From assembly GCA_934486705.1 (NCBI GenBank), contig CAKSQS010000050.1, forward strand, positions 1-18,664: a DNA stretch of 18,664 nt, in the 5' to 3' direction. This document shows, one piece after another, positions 1-6,511 of this stretch. Each line of letters opens with the position of its first letter. Positions within the stretch are counted from its first letter, which is position 1. The notes below the pieces were generated by a model that was given only the letters and a program-made list of their open reading frames with translations, searched no databases and had not been told where the DNA came from. Source of the DNA: an uncultured Eubacteriales bacterium. Lineage in GTDB: Bacteria > Bacillota > Clostridia > Oscillospirales > Acutalibacteraceae. The translations under genes and the position numbers were made by a program.

Positions 1-579
1 ATGCTTGAAGTAAAAACCAAGCTTGACGTGCTTAACACGCAGCTTTCCCTTGAAAACGACCGCAACCCCTTTGAGTCGATAGAATGCAGGCTTAAAAGCG
101 TTCCGAGCATAATTGAAAAGCTGAACCGCAAGGGGCTGGAGCTTTCAGCCGAGAGCATTGAAAAAAATCTTAACGACGTTGCGGGCATACGCGTTATATG
201 CTCCTTTCCCGAGGATATTTATATTTTGGCAGAGGAGCTTTGCACACAGGACGATATTCGCTTAATCGCCCGAAAGGATTACATAAAGAACCCGAAACCT
301 AACGGCTACCGCAGCCTGCACCTTATAGTGGAAATTCCTATTTTCCTTATGCCCGAAAAGAAGTTTATGCGGGTTGAGGTGCAGTTCAGAACCATTGCAA
401 TGGATTTTTGGGCAAGCCTTGAGCATAAGCTTAAATATAAAAAGGATATAAAGCATGATGTTGAGCAGATTTCCGAGGAATTGCGCGAATGTGCCGAGGA
501 AATAAGCCGCCTGGATATGAAAATGCAGAATATTCACCGAAAAATATACGGAACTGACAGCGAAATTAAAAATAAATAA
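1..579 (+). CDS. Small alarmone synthetase (RelA/SpoT synthetase domain only), 5' end cut by window
   Basis: This protein probably makes the stringent-response alarmones ppGpp and pppGpp by moving pyrophosphate from ATP to GDP or GTP in the cytoplasm. The 192 visible residues carry the synthetase signatures: NDVAGIRV at 58-65, the substrate loop NGYRSLH at 101-107, and VEVQFRT followed by DFWASLEHKLKYK at about 125-147. There is no HD hydrolase domain, and no TGS or ACT domain after the synthetase, which fits the stand-alone RelQ/YjbM class. Relatives of that class carry roughly 20-25 more residues before the part that aligns here. The ATG at base 1 is therefore probably internal, and the gene likely begins upstream of the window. 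The gene ends at TAA 577-579, followed by a hairpin that overlaps the promoter of the next gene. The family call is secure; which paralogue it is remains open. Confidence 0.88.
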   Translation: MLEVKTKLDVLNTQLSLENDRNPFESIECRLKSVPSIIEKLNRKGLELSAESIEKNLNDVAGIRVICSFPEDIYILAEELCTQDDIRLIARKDYIKNPKPNGYRSLHLIVEIPIFLMPEKKFMRVEVQFRTIAMDFWASLEHKLKYKKDIKHDVEQISEELRECAEEISRLDMKMQNIHRKIYGTDSEIKNK

Positions 580-591
580 AAAAATATTACA

Positions 592-619
592 AAAAGGGTT
601 GCAATTTTGTAACCCTTTT
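592..619 (+). terminator. Hairpin after the alarmone synthetase gene, overlapping the next promoter
   Basis: AAAAGGGTTGCA (592-603) pairs with TGTAACCCTTTT (608-619) around a four-base loop, giving a 12-bp stem with one G-U pair. It lies just after the stop codon. The 3' arm ends in four T but has no long U tract beyond it, so it is a weak intrinsic terminator. The same bases hold the -35 box and most of the spacer of the next promoter. Confidence 0.5.
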
Positions 620-627
620 GTTATAAT
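599..627 (+). promoter_or_regulatory. Sigma-A type promoter of the M23 peptidase gene
   Basis: TTGCAA (599-604) and TATAAT (622-627) are separated by exactly 17 bases. Transcription would start near 634, about 24 bases before the first usable start codon. The -35 box lies inside the preceding hairpin stem. Confidence 0.7.
608..624 (+). promoter_or_regulatory. WalR (YycF)-type box overlapping the -10 element
   Basis: TGTAAC, five bases, then TGTTAT matches the published WalR consensus TGTWAH-N5-TGTWAH at every constrained position. It overlaps the -10 box of the M23 peptidase promoter. In Bacillus, boxes placed this way go with repression, whereas boxes upstream of the -35 go with activation. 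No WalRK genes are in the window, so the regulator is inferred. Confidence 0.45.
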
Positions 628-657
628 AGGGTTTATAGAAATTACAATTTGTAACCT

Positions 658-1938
658 TTGAAAGAAGTGACCGTTATTTTTAGGGATATTCTTAATAAAG
701 AAACCTTACTTGAAATATTATCGCAGAATAAGTTTTTAAGCAAAGTTTTATCCGTTTTAAGCGGCAAAAAGCTGCTTATGCGCATATGCTCGCTCTGCCT
801 TATAGGTATGCTGGCGGTCGGCGTAAGCATAGTTTCCGTAGGTATAACCCTCGGGTTCAAGGTAAATTACGCAGGCAATATTATCGCAACAATAAGAAAC
901 GCCGCCGTTTTTGACGACGCTAAAAGCATAGCCGTTAAAAGCATTGAAAGCAACAATGCTGCCGGAGCGATTGAAAAACCGAATTTCAAAATGACGCTTA
1001 CCGTTTCAAACAGGCTTTGCAGCGCTTTAAAGCTTGCCGACGCGATTATTGAAAATACCAACGATATTGTTGAGGCTTCCGCCCTTGTGGTAAACGGCGA
1101 GACTTTGCTTTGCGGCGAGACCGATGAGGTGGCAGCGTGCCTTGAAAAAAGCCGCACCCGCTTTGAAACAGAGGGAGCGGAGAATACATCTGAATTTACG
1201 GACGATATAAAAACCGAAAAGGGCTATTACCTTAAAAGCGAAATAGCGTCTGCGGACGAGCTTACAGCCGCCGCCGAAAAGCTTAATGTTAAAACCATAT
1301 CGGTAATTACAACCGATACCGAAATACCGTTCACCACCAAAACCGTTAAAACAAACGATCAGCTTATAGGCTACTCGGCGGTTAAAACCGCGGGTGAAAA
1401 CGGAATAAACCGTAAAACCGAAAACGTGGAAAAAATAAACGGCGAAGAGGTAGCGCGCGAGGAGCTTAAAGCCGAGGTGGTTAAAGAGCCGGTAGAGCAG
1501 GTAACGCTTGTAGGCACGGCTAAAAGCACCGCAACCGCAGCACAGCGCATAGCCGCGCGCAGCGAGGGCTTTATCTGCCCGCTCGGTAAAGGCTCGTTTG
1601 TGGTCTCCTCTTATTACGGCGACGGCAGAGGTCACAAGGGAATGGATCTTGCGGCAGATTACGGCACGGGAATATACGCCGCAGCCGCAGGAACGGTTGT
1701 TTCCGCAGGATTTGACGGAGCATACGGCTACAGCGTGGTTGTGGACCACGGAAACGGACTTAAAACAAGATACGCGCATGCAAGCGCGTTAAAGGTTGCA
1801 AAGGGCGCAAAGGTTGAGCAGGGCGACCTGCTGGCGCTTGTGGGCAACACGGGCAATTCTACGGGCAACCATTTACACTTCGAGGTGCTTGTAAACGATA
1901 ACCGCGTAAACCCCGCACCGTATATAGGGCTTGATTAA
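658..1938 (+). CDS. Membrane-anchored G5-domain/M23 family metallopeptidase
   Basis: This is a cell-wall peptidase of the LytM/M23 type, expected to cut peptide cross-links in peptidoglycan outside the membrane. Its 426 residues comprise a short cytoplasmic stretch, one membrane segment at about 41-67, a linker, a G5-like domain at about 219-289, and a C-terminal M23 domain from about 308. The zinc ligands are visible as H326 and D330 (HKGMD) and H407 in HLHFE (405-409); H374 in RYAHA is the usual second histidine. An in-frame TAA at 652-654 fixes the 5' limit. The available starts are TTG 658 and GTG 667, and neither has a good Shine-Dalgarno sequence. ATG 778 (residue 41) would begin right at the membrane segment and is the main alternative. 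The gene has its own promoter and a strong terminator. The product is well supported; the exact start is not. Confidence 0.9.
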   Translation: MKEVTVIFRDILNKETLLEILSQNKFLSKVLSVLSGKKLLMRICSLCLIGMLAVGVSIVSVGITLGFKVNYAGNIIATIRNAAVFDDAKSIAVKSIESNNAAGAIEKPNFKMTLTVSNRLCSALKLADAIIENTNDIVEASALVVNGETLLCGETDEVAACLEKSRTRFETEGAENTSEFTDDIKTEKGYYLKSEIASADELTAAAEKLNVKTISVITTDTEIPFTTKTVKTNDQLIGYSAVKTAGENGINRKTENVEKINGEEVAREELKAEVVKEPVEQVTLVGTAKSTATAAQRIAARSEGFICPLGKGSFVVSSYYGDGRGHKGMDLAADYGTGIYAAAAGTVVSAGFDGAYGYSVVVDHGNGLKTRYAHASALKVAKGAKVEQGDLLALVGNTGNSTGNHLHFEVLVNDNRVNPAPYIGLD

Positions 1939-1956
1939 AAAATTTCAATAAAAGGT

Positions 1957-2008
1957 AAAAATCTCCCCGCTGTTTTAGCGAAAGCAGAAACGGCAGGGAG
2001 ATTTTTTT
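1957..2008. terminator. Bidirectional terminator between the M23 peptidase gene and bofA
   Basis: AAAAATCTCCC (1958-1968) pairs with GGGAGATTTTT (1996-2006), and the inner arms continue with near-complete pairing (CGCTGTTT against AAACGGCA). The plus strand ends in a run of seven T, and the minus strand also has five T after the stem. It therefore suits both convergent genes. Confidence 0.85.
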
Positions 2009-2044
2009 CGGTTTGTAACAAATGCTCGGCAGGGCGCAATATTT

Positions 2045-2308
2045 TCACCCGAAAAATATAGGCAGCAGCAGAAAAAGGCAAACCGCCGGAATGCCGAGCC
2101 CCGCAGATAACCCCGCCGTCCATTGATTTAGGGGGATATGTACGCCCGTAAAGCGGGCGGTGATATTTATAAGCATAAGCGCCGCAATACCCGAAATTGC
2201 GTTAAGTAAAAGCGCCTTTAACGGTTTGCCCGTTTTAAACGCAAAAATAAGAATAACAAGCCCCCCGACCGCCGCCAATGCTATACCGCCGTATTTCAAA
2301 AATTCCAT
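2045..2308 (-). CDS. bofA: Pro-sigma-K processing inhibitor BofA family protein
   Basis: BofA is a small membrane protein of the mother cell. In Bacillus it holds the intramembrane protease SpoIVFB inactive until the forespore signals, and so delays sigma-K activation. This 87-residue protein has hydrophobic segments at about 8-24 and 33-50 and a third at the C-terminus. It also has the family signature of a central GKPLKALLLNAISG stretch followed by HIPLNQ (57-62) and GLGIPAV (70-76). ATG 2306-2308 is preceded by GGGGGCGGTG, a good ribosome binding site. No sigma-A promoter is obvious. A sigma-E-like CATATTAT lies at 2335-2328 on this strand, but its -35 is unconvincing. The gene is monocistronic and divergent from the dehydrogenase gene. 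Many Clostridia carry bofA without sigK-type control, so its role here is inferred from family only. Confidence 0.85.
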   Translation of the reverse strand: MEFLKYGGIALAAVGGLVILIFAFKTGKPLKALLLNAISGIAALMLINITARFTGVHIPLNQWTAGLSAGLGIPAVCLFLLLPIFFG

Positions 2309-2357
2309 TTCACCGCCCCCTTTTTTAATAATATGTCCGAGTATGCCGTTTAATTCC

Positions 2358-2386
2358 TTGCAAAACGGGAGCGGAGTTGGTATAAT
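2358..2386 (+). promoter_or_regulatory. Sigma-A type promoter of the short-chain dehydrogenase gene
   Basis: TTGCAA (2358-2363), a 17-base spacer and TATAAT (2381-2386). The boxes and spacing are identical to those of the M23 peptidase promoter. The untranslated leader would be only about 18 bases. Confidence 0.7.
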
Positions 2387-2410
2387 TATACCCGAAAGGA
2401 TGTGTTGATT

Positions 2411-3166
2411 TTGAAAATTGCAGTTATAACCGGTGCGTCATCCGGCTTAGGGCGCGAATACGCCTTTGCCGCCGCGCGCCGCAGCGAATTAGACGAGCTG
2501 TGGCTCATAGCCCGCAGAGAGGAAAATCTCCGCAAAACAGCAGAGCAGATAAGCAAAAAAGTAAAAATTATACCTTTGGATATTACAAGCAGCGAGAGTA
2601 TTGAAAAATATGTTTCCCTGCTGCGGGAAGAAAACCCCGAAATAGCCCTGCTTATCAACAATGCGGGGTTCGGCAGATTGGGCAATTTCGATAAGCTCTC
2701 TCCCGAGGATAACGGCGGTATGGTTCGCCTTAATTGCGAGGCTTTAACGGTTATGACCTCCGTATCGCTGCCGTATATGAAAAATGGCGGGGAGATTATA
2801 AACACCTGCTCCATTGCCGCATTTGCGCCAAACACCAGAATGGCGGTGTATTGCTCCACCAAGGCGTATGTTTTAAGCCTTTCTAAGGCTCTGCGCTCAG
2901 AGCTGCGCCCGCGCGGCATAAACGTTTTGGCCGTATGCCCCGGACCTATGGACACAGAGTTCCTGCCCGTTGCGGGAATCGCCCCCGGCGCCAGCCATAC
3001 ATTCGATACCTTGCCGCGCGTGAACCCTGCGGTAATGGCGGAAAAATCGCTTGCCGCGTCCGCCCGCAAAAAGGGCGTTTACACAAATTTGCTGTTTTAT
3101 AAATTTTACCGTGTTTTAGCAAAGCTGCTGCCGCACGGTATTGTAATGAAGATGTGCGGCGCATAA
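2411..3166 (+). CDS. Short-chain dehydrogenase/reductase (SDR), classical type
   Basis: This is an NAD(P)-dependent oxidoreductase with a Rossmann fold; its substrate cannot be read from sequence. It has 251 residues when started at TTG 2411. That start places AAAGGA (2395-2400) ten bases upstream and gives the usual SDR beginning MKIAVITGASSGLG. In-frame GTG 2402 and TTG 2405 lie too close to the Shine-Dalgarno sequence. The cofactor loop TGASSGLG is at 7-14, NNAG at 83-86, and the active site is N108, S134, Y147 and K151 (YCSTK). The segment after CPGPMDTEF resembles the DltE/YdfG-like and 'SDR family NAD(P)-dependent' proteins common in Clostridia. The C-terminal LLFYKFYRVLAKLLPHGIVMKM could be a membrane-associating amphipathic tail. 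The gene has its own promoter, and no partner gene suggests a pathway. Confidence 0.88.
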   Translation: MKIAVITGASSGLGREYAFAAARRSELDELWLIARREENLRKTAEQISKKVKIIPLDITSSESIEKYVSLLREENPEIALLINNAGFGRLGNFDKLSPEDNGGMVRLNCEALTVMTSVSLPYMKNGGEIINTCSIAAFAPNTRMAVYCSTKAYVLSLSKALRSELRPRGINVLAVCPGPMDTEFLPVAGIAPGASHTFDTLPRVNPAVMAEKSLAASARKKGVYTNLLFYKFYRVLAKLLPHGIVMKMCGA

Positions 3167-3180
3167 GCCCATATATCGGA

Positions 3181-3279
3181 CTTTGGTTTTTAAAAATATT
3201 GTAACGATTATTAACGATAAATTCATATATTTGAATAACAAATGCAATAATGACGTTTTAAAATATAATCAAACCAAAG
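3181..3279. repeat. Long-range inverted repeat whose right arm overlaps the htrA ribosome binding site
   Basis: CTTTGGTTT (3181-3189) is perfectly complementary to AAACCAAAG (3271-3279). The right arm includes the first part of the AAAGGAGG Shine-Dalgarno sequence at 3276-3283. Both arms would be present only in transcripts that enter from upstream. Confidence 0.4.
3200..3218 (+). promoter_or_regulatory. Direct repeats upstream of htrA, possible regulator site
   Basis: AACGAT occurs at 3203-3208 and again at 3213-3218, within the longer match TAACGATTAT / TAACGATAAA, a period of one helical turn. This kind of tandem half-site is typical of OmpR/PhoB-family response regulators, but the regulator is unknown. 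Confidence 0.3.
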
Positions 3280-3283
3280 GAGG
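3264..3283 (+). promoter_or_regulatory. -10 box and strong ribosome binding site of htrA
   Basis: TATAAT (3264-3269) is followed almost at once by AAAGGAGG (3276-3283), eight bases before ATG 3292. The -35 position (AATGCA, 3241-3246) is a poor match, which would suit an activator-dependent promoter. Confidence 0.5.
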
Positions 3284-3291
3284 AACGTTTT

Positions 3292-4722
3292 ATGGACGAT
3301 TATAATAACAAACAAAACGGCGAGCTTAACGGCTTTGACGAGGTAACAAACGAAAACGGCTATACCGTAACGCCGGAAGGCGGCTTTTACACAAAGAGCC
3401 GCGAGGATATAATTCAGGACGAGGCTTACCGTGCGCCCGAGCCGAGCGCGGCTGAAACGGAAAACACCGCCGAGCAAAGCGGTGTCGGCACAGACGGATA
3501 TTCCGCAAATAACAACAACAATAATTATAATTACGGCGCTTACAATTACGGCGGCACTACGTTCAGCGTAAAGCCGCCCAAGCAGAAAAAGCCCAAAAAA
3601 GGCAGATACGGCGCGGGCGCGGTAATAGCGGCGGCGCTCCTGGCGGCGGTTATAGGCGCGGGCAGCGGTATTGCGGCGGTAACGTTTTCATCTCGCGGTA
3701 ATAATACCTCAACCCCCATAACCTCAAATGTTTCGGGCAGCAACGTTAATATAAATATTGACGAAACGGCGGAATCGGTTGTAGAGGCGGTTGCCGAAAA
3801 GGTGACTCCCAGCGTTGTGGGCATAAGAACCACCACCTCGGTGCGCAGCTTTTTCGGCGGCAACAGTGAATCAACAGGCGAGGGCAGCGGCGTAGTTTAC
3901 TCGGCGGACGGATATATCATTACAAACTATCACGTAATTTCCGGCGCGGTGACAAACAAGAGTGGCTCAAAGGTTGAAGTATTTACCGATACGCTTGATT
4001 CAAAATCCTATGAGGCAACCGTGGTGGGCTATAATATTTCCACCGACTTAGCGGTTATAAAAATAGACGCAACGGGCTTGACCCCCGTGGAATTTTCCGA
4101 TTCCTCAAAGCTTAAGGTAGGTCAGTACGTTATAACCGTGGGCAACCCCGGCGGGCTTGAATTTATGGACAGCGTGACCTACGGCGTTATAAGCGGGCTT
4201 AACCGCGTGGTTTCTTCCGATTCGGGCGTTAAGCTTATCCAGACCGACGCCGCCATTAACCCAGGCAACTCGGGCGGCGCGCTTGTAAACACAAAGGGTC
4301 AGCTTGTGGGAATAAACAGCTCGAAAATAGTTTCTGAGGAATTTGAGGGTATGGGCTTTGCAATCCCCTCAAACACCGTTGCCGAAATTTGCAAAAATAT
4401 AATTGAAAAGCAAAACGACCCCGAGCCGTATATCGGCGTTACAATAAGCGAAAAATACACTGCAAGCGTTCTTAAATACTACGGCTATCCGTCGGGCGCG
4501 GTAATTGCAAGCGTGGCGGACGGCAGCCCTGCCGACGGCGCGGGTCTTGCAAAAGGTGATATTATAACCGAGTTCGGCGGCACTGAAATTACCGAGTACA
4601 GTATGTTTGATTCGCTTTTGCAGAAGTGCAAGCCGAACGACCAGGTAAATATTAAGATTTACCGCAACGGCAGATACTACACAACCACCGTTACAATAGG
4701 CTCAAATAACGCGGTGGGATAA
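3292..4722 (+). CDS. htrA: HtrA/DegP-like membrane-anchored serine protease with PDZ domain (S1C)
   Basis: This is a quality-control protease of the outer membrane face, expected to degrade or refold misfolded exported proteins. Of its 476 residues, about 1-105 form an acidic, Asn- and Tyr-rich disordered cytoplasmic region (NNNNNNYNYGAYNYGG at 73-88). A membrane segment follows at about 108-131, a low-complexity linker, the trypsin-like domain at about 165-375, and one PDZ domain at about 380-470. The catalytic triad is intact: H214 (TNYHVISG), D252 (TDLAVIKID) and S327 (NPGNSGGA). The C-terminal PDZ carries the usual GSPADGAGLAKGDII stretch. ATG 3292 has an excellent ribosome binding site. 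The gene is monocistronic, and a hairpin at 4752-4790 separates it from the convergent noc gene. The direct repeats upstream could mediate envelope-stress control. Confidence 0.95.
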   Translation: MDDYNNKQNGELNGFDEVTNENGYTVTPEGGFYTKSREDIIQDEAYRAPEPSAAETENTAEQSGVGTDGYSANNNNNNYNYGAYNYGGTTFSVKPPKQKKPKKGRYGAGAVIAAALLAAVIGAGSGIAAVTFSSRGNNTSTPITSNVSGSNVNINIDETAESVVEAVAEKVTPSVVGIRTTTSVRSFFGGNSESTGEGSGVVYSADGYIITNYHVISGAVTNKSGSKVEVFTDTLDSKSYEATVVGYNISTDLAVIKIDATGLTPVEFSDSSKLKVGQYVITVGNPGGLEFMDSVTYGVISGLNRVVSSDSGVKLIQTDAAINPGNSGGALVNTKGQLVGINSSKIVSEEFEGMGFAIPSNTVAEICKNIIEKQNDPEPYIGVTISEKYTASVLKYYGYPSGAVIASVADGSPADGAGLAKGDIITEFGGTEITEYSMFDSLLQKCKPNDQVNIKIYRNGRYYTTTVTIGSNNAVG

Positions 4723-4746
4723 GCAAAACTTCGCAAATCAATTGGC

Positions 4747-4790
4747 AAAAAACAGCCGAGCCGTCGGTTATTTTCCGACGGCTCGGCTGT
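4747..4790. terminator. Strong hairpin terminator between convergent htrA and noc
   Basis: ACAGCCGAGCCGTCGG (4752-4767) pairs perfectly with CCGACGGCTCGGCTGT (4775-4790) across a seven-base loop, a 16-bp stem. The six A at 4747-4752 become a U tract for the minus-strand noc transcript. The plus strand has no clear U tract, so htrA termination would depend on stem strength. Confidence 0.85.
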
Positions 4791-4848
4791 GTGTTATATA
4801 AAAACCGCTTAAACCGTTTTCACGCAGGGGAGACGCGAAATTACGGGT

Positions 4849-5685
4849 TCAGCAGATTTTTAACTGCTTGCATCTTTCTGCGGCGGGTGCAGCTTTAGGT
4901 ATGCGAACCCTGTATTCAATGTATTTATCGTTTTCGTATTTTTTGGATACCGCGTCAATTCCCGAATTTTGCAGCGTTGTTATAAGCTTTGCAAGACTGT
5001 TTGAAAAAAGCCTTAAATCGCCTATGGCAGCCTTTCTTATCGGCTCTTCGGGCGTTTCGCACGGCTCGTATTCGGGGTTCAGCAGGTCAAAAATATATTC
5101 TTCGGTCTGCTTGAGCGTAAGCTCGTCCGCAATTATTCGGTCAAGCGCCTCCTGCCGCCGCTCTTCGGGCAAGCGCAGAAGTGCGCGGGCGTGGCGCTCC
5201 GAAAGCCCCGAGGATATTACCCTTTCCTTTATACTTTCTGAAAGCCTTGTTAGCCGCAGCTTGTTTGAAAGAGTGGATTGCGCTATTCCGAGCCTTGCCG
5301 CCGCCTCCGACTGCGAAAACCCGTATTCCGTTATAAGGTGATTTATGCTTTCCGCCTCTTCAAAGGCGTTAAGCGCGGTTCTTTGCAGATTTTCTATTAC
5401 CGAGTAAAGCGCGGCGGTTTCTTCGTCGGTTTTATGTACTATGCAGGGCACTCGCCGCAATCCCGCTTTAAGCGCCGCCCGCAAACGGCGTTCGCCTGTT
5501 ATGAGCTCGTAGCCGCCGTTTTGCAGCCGTCTTACCGCAAGCGGCTCTATTATTCCGCTCGCCTGAATACTGTCGGTCAAAAGCTTAAGCTCATATTCGT
5601 CAAAATCCCTGCGCGGCCGTGCGGGGGACGGCTTTATGTCACGCGGCCGCAGCATTATCAGTTTTTTATCGGAGAGAGTATACAT
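4849..5685 (-). CDS. noc: ParB/Spo0J-family DNA-binding protein, probably nucleoid occlusion protein Noc
   Basis: ParB-family CTPases bind a palindromic site and slide or spread on DNA; Noc uses this to keep division away from the nucleoid. The 278-residue protein has the N-terminal nuclease-like CTP-binding domain with GERRLRAA (64-71) and ENLQRTALNAFEEA (98-111). It also has a helix-turn-helix at about 123-145 (FSQSEAAARLGIAQSTLSNKL) and a C-terminal dimerisation region. ATG 5685 is chosen because AAAAGGAGG precedes it; longer in-frame starts would translate the promoter. Position directly after rsmG, without a parA partner, matches Bacillus noc. However, the N-terminal amphipathic membrane helix known from Bacillus Noc is not obvious here: the protein starts MYTLSDKKLIMLRPRDI. 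A Spo0J/ParB role therefore remains possible. Confidence 0.82.
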   Translation of the reverse strand: MYTLSDKKLIMLRPRDIKPSPARPRRDFDEYELKLLTDSIQASGIIEPLAVRRLQNGGYELITGERRLRAALKAGLRRVPCIVHKTDEETAALYSVIENLQRTALNAFEEAESINHLITEYGFSQSEAAARLGIAQSTLSNKLRLTRLSESIKERVISSGLSERHARALLRLPEERRQEALDRIIADELTLKQTEEYIFDLLNPEYEPCETPEEPIRKAAIGDLRLFSNSLAKLITTLQNSGIDAVSKKYENDKYIEYRVRIPKAAPAAERCKQLKIC

Positions 5686-5714
5686 TTTATTCCTCCTTTT
5701 CCCTTTCTGATTAT

Positions 5715-5743
5715 ATTGTATACACCAGTATTTATTTTGTAAA
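5715..5743 (-). promoter_or_regulatory. Sigma-A type promoter of noc
   Basis: On the minus strand TTTACA (5743-5738), 17 bases and TACAAT (5720-5715). It lies between the rsmG terminator and the noc ribosome binding site, so noc can be transcribed separately from the upstream operon. Confidence 0.65.
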
Positions 5744-5779
5744 GAAAAAAAGGTCGGGCAAAAACGACGTTTTACAACA

Positions 5780-5807
5780 AAAAAAGCCGCATTAAAGCGG
5801 CTTTTTT
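5780..5807 (-). terminator. Rho-independent terminator of the trmB-rsmG operon
   Basis: AAAAAAGCCGC (5780-5790) pairs with GCGGCTTTTTT (5797-5807) around a six-base loop, and the minus strand ends in a run of seven T. The rsmG stop codon (5794-5792) lies in the loop, so the last codons of rsmG form one arm. Confidence 0.88.
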
Positions 5808-6511
5808 GATATTTCGGCGGGTTTACGCGGGTATTTTGTCGGGGTTTGCGATATTTTTTTTGCAATAATAAAGGCTCTTTGCTCATTTCCTGTAAGCGTT
5901 TCGCATATAATAGTAGGTTTATCCGCTCCGAGCAGGCGCGCCGCGTTAAGACTGCGGCTCATTTCCTCTTCGGCATTCGCCCCTTTCATGGCAACAAAGC
6001 TGCCGCCCCTTTTCACAAGCGGCAGACAGTATTCCATAAGCGCAGGCAGCGCGGCTACGGCGCGCGCGCAGGCTATATCGTACTTTTCGCGGTGCAGGGC
6101 TGACTTTCCCGCGTCCTCTGCGCGCATATGCAGGGTGGAAATACCGCCGAGCCCCAATTCGGCAATAACCTCGTTTAAAAACACAAGGCGCTTGTTCAGG
6201 CTGTCAAGCAGCGTTACCTCTATATCGGGGCGCACTATTTTAAGCACCATTCCCGGGAAACCCGCCCCCGTACCTACGTCTATTATCCGCGCGCCCTTTT
6301 CGGGGGTTATCGCTTTAAAAAACAGTATGCAATCGTAAAAGTGCTTATAAAGCACATCCTCGGGCTCGGTTATTGCGGTAAGATTGATTTTTTCGTTCCA
6401 TTCAAGCAGCAAATTACCGTATAAATTCAGGCGCTTTGCAGCTTCACCGTCAATTACCGCGCCGAACTCTGCGCAGCGGTCGGCTATTTTTTCAATATGA
6501 AAATCCGTCAT
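5792..6511 (-). CDS. rsmG: 16S rRNA (guanine(527)-N7)-methyltransferase RsmG (GidB)
   Basis: RsmG adds a methyl group from S-adenosylmethionine to N7 of G527 in the 530 loop of 16S rRNA; loss in other bacteria gives low-level streptomycin resistance. The 239 residues show the family order. NLTAITEPEDVLYKHFYDC is at 43-61, the SAM-binding loop IIDVGTGAGFPGMVLKI at 76-92, LLDSLNKRLVFLNEV at 101-115, and the ACARAVA segment at 147-153. ATG 6511 directly abuts the trmB stop codon (TAA then ATG with no gap). A GAGG sequence in the end of trmB serves as its ribosome binding site, so the two are translationally coupled. The extra C-terminal tail after the methyltransferase fold (about 218-239) is Lys/Pro-rich and ends in the terminator. 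High confidence. Confidence 0.96.
   Translation of the reverse strand: MTDFHIEKIADRCAEFGAVIDGEAAKRLNLYGNLLLEWNEKINLTAITEPEDVLYKHFYDCILFFKAITPEKGARIIDVGTGAGFPGMVLKIVRPDIEVTLLDSLNKRLVFLNEVIAELGLGGISTLHMRAEDAGKSALHREKYDIACARAVAALPALMEYCLPLVKRGGSFVAMKGANAEEEMSRSLNAARLLGADKPTIICETLTGNEQRAFIIAKKISQTPTKYPRKPAEISKKPL

Noticed and set aside
1027..1779. Long antisense open frame (250 codons) opposite the M23 peptidase gene
   Set aside because: The sense frame has clear domains and catalytic residues; the antisense translation is low-complexity and has no ribosome binding site. The same applies to the antisense frames across ileS, rsmG and htrA.
3200..3215. WalR box upstream of htrA
   Set aside because: TGTAAC is present, but the second half-site has the wrong spacing and sequence, so it was recorded only as direct repeats.
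5686..5886. N-terminal extension of the Noc protein
   Set aside because: It runs through the noc promoter and the rsmG terminator; ATG 5685 has a strong ribosome binding site.
6248..6261. Near match (11 of 14) to the Bacillus Noc binding site around TTCCCGGGAA, close to noc
   Set aside because: It encodes the conserved Phe-Pro-Gly of the RsmG SAM loop, so codon constraint explains it; a single site without genome-wide data is not evidence.
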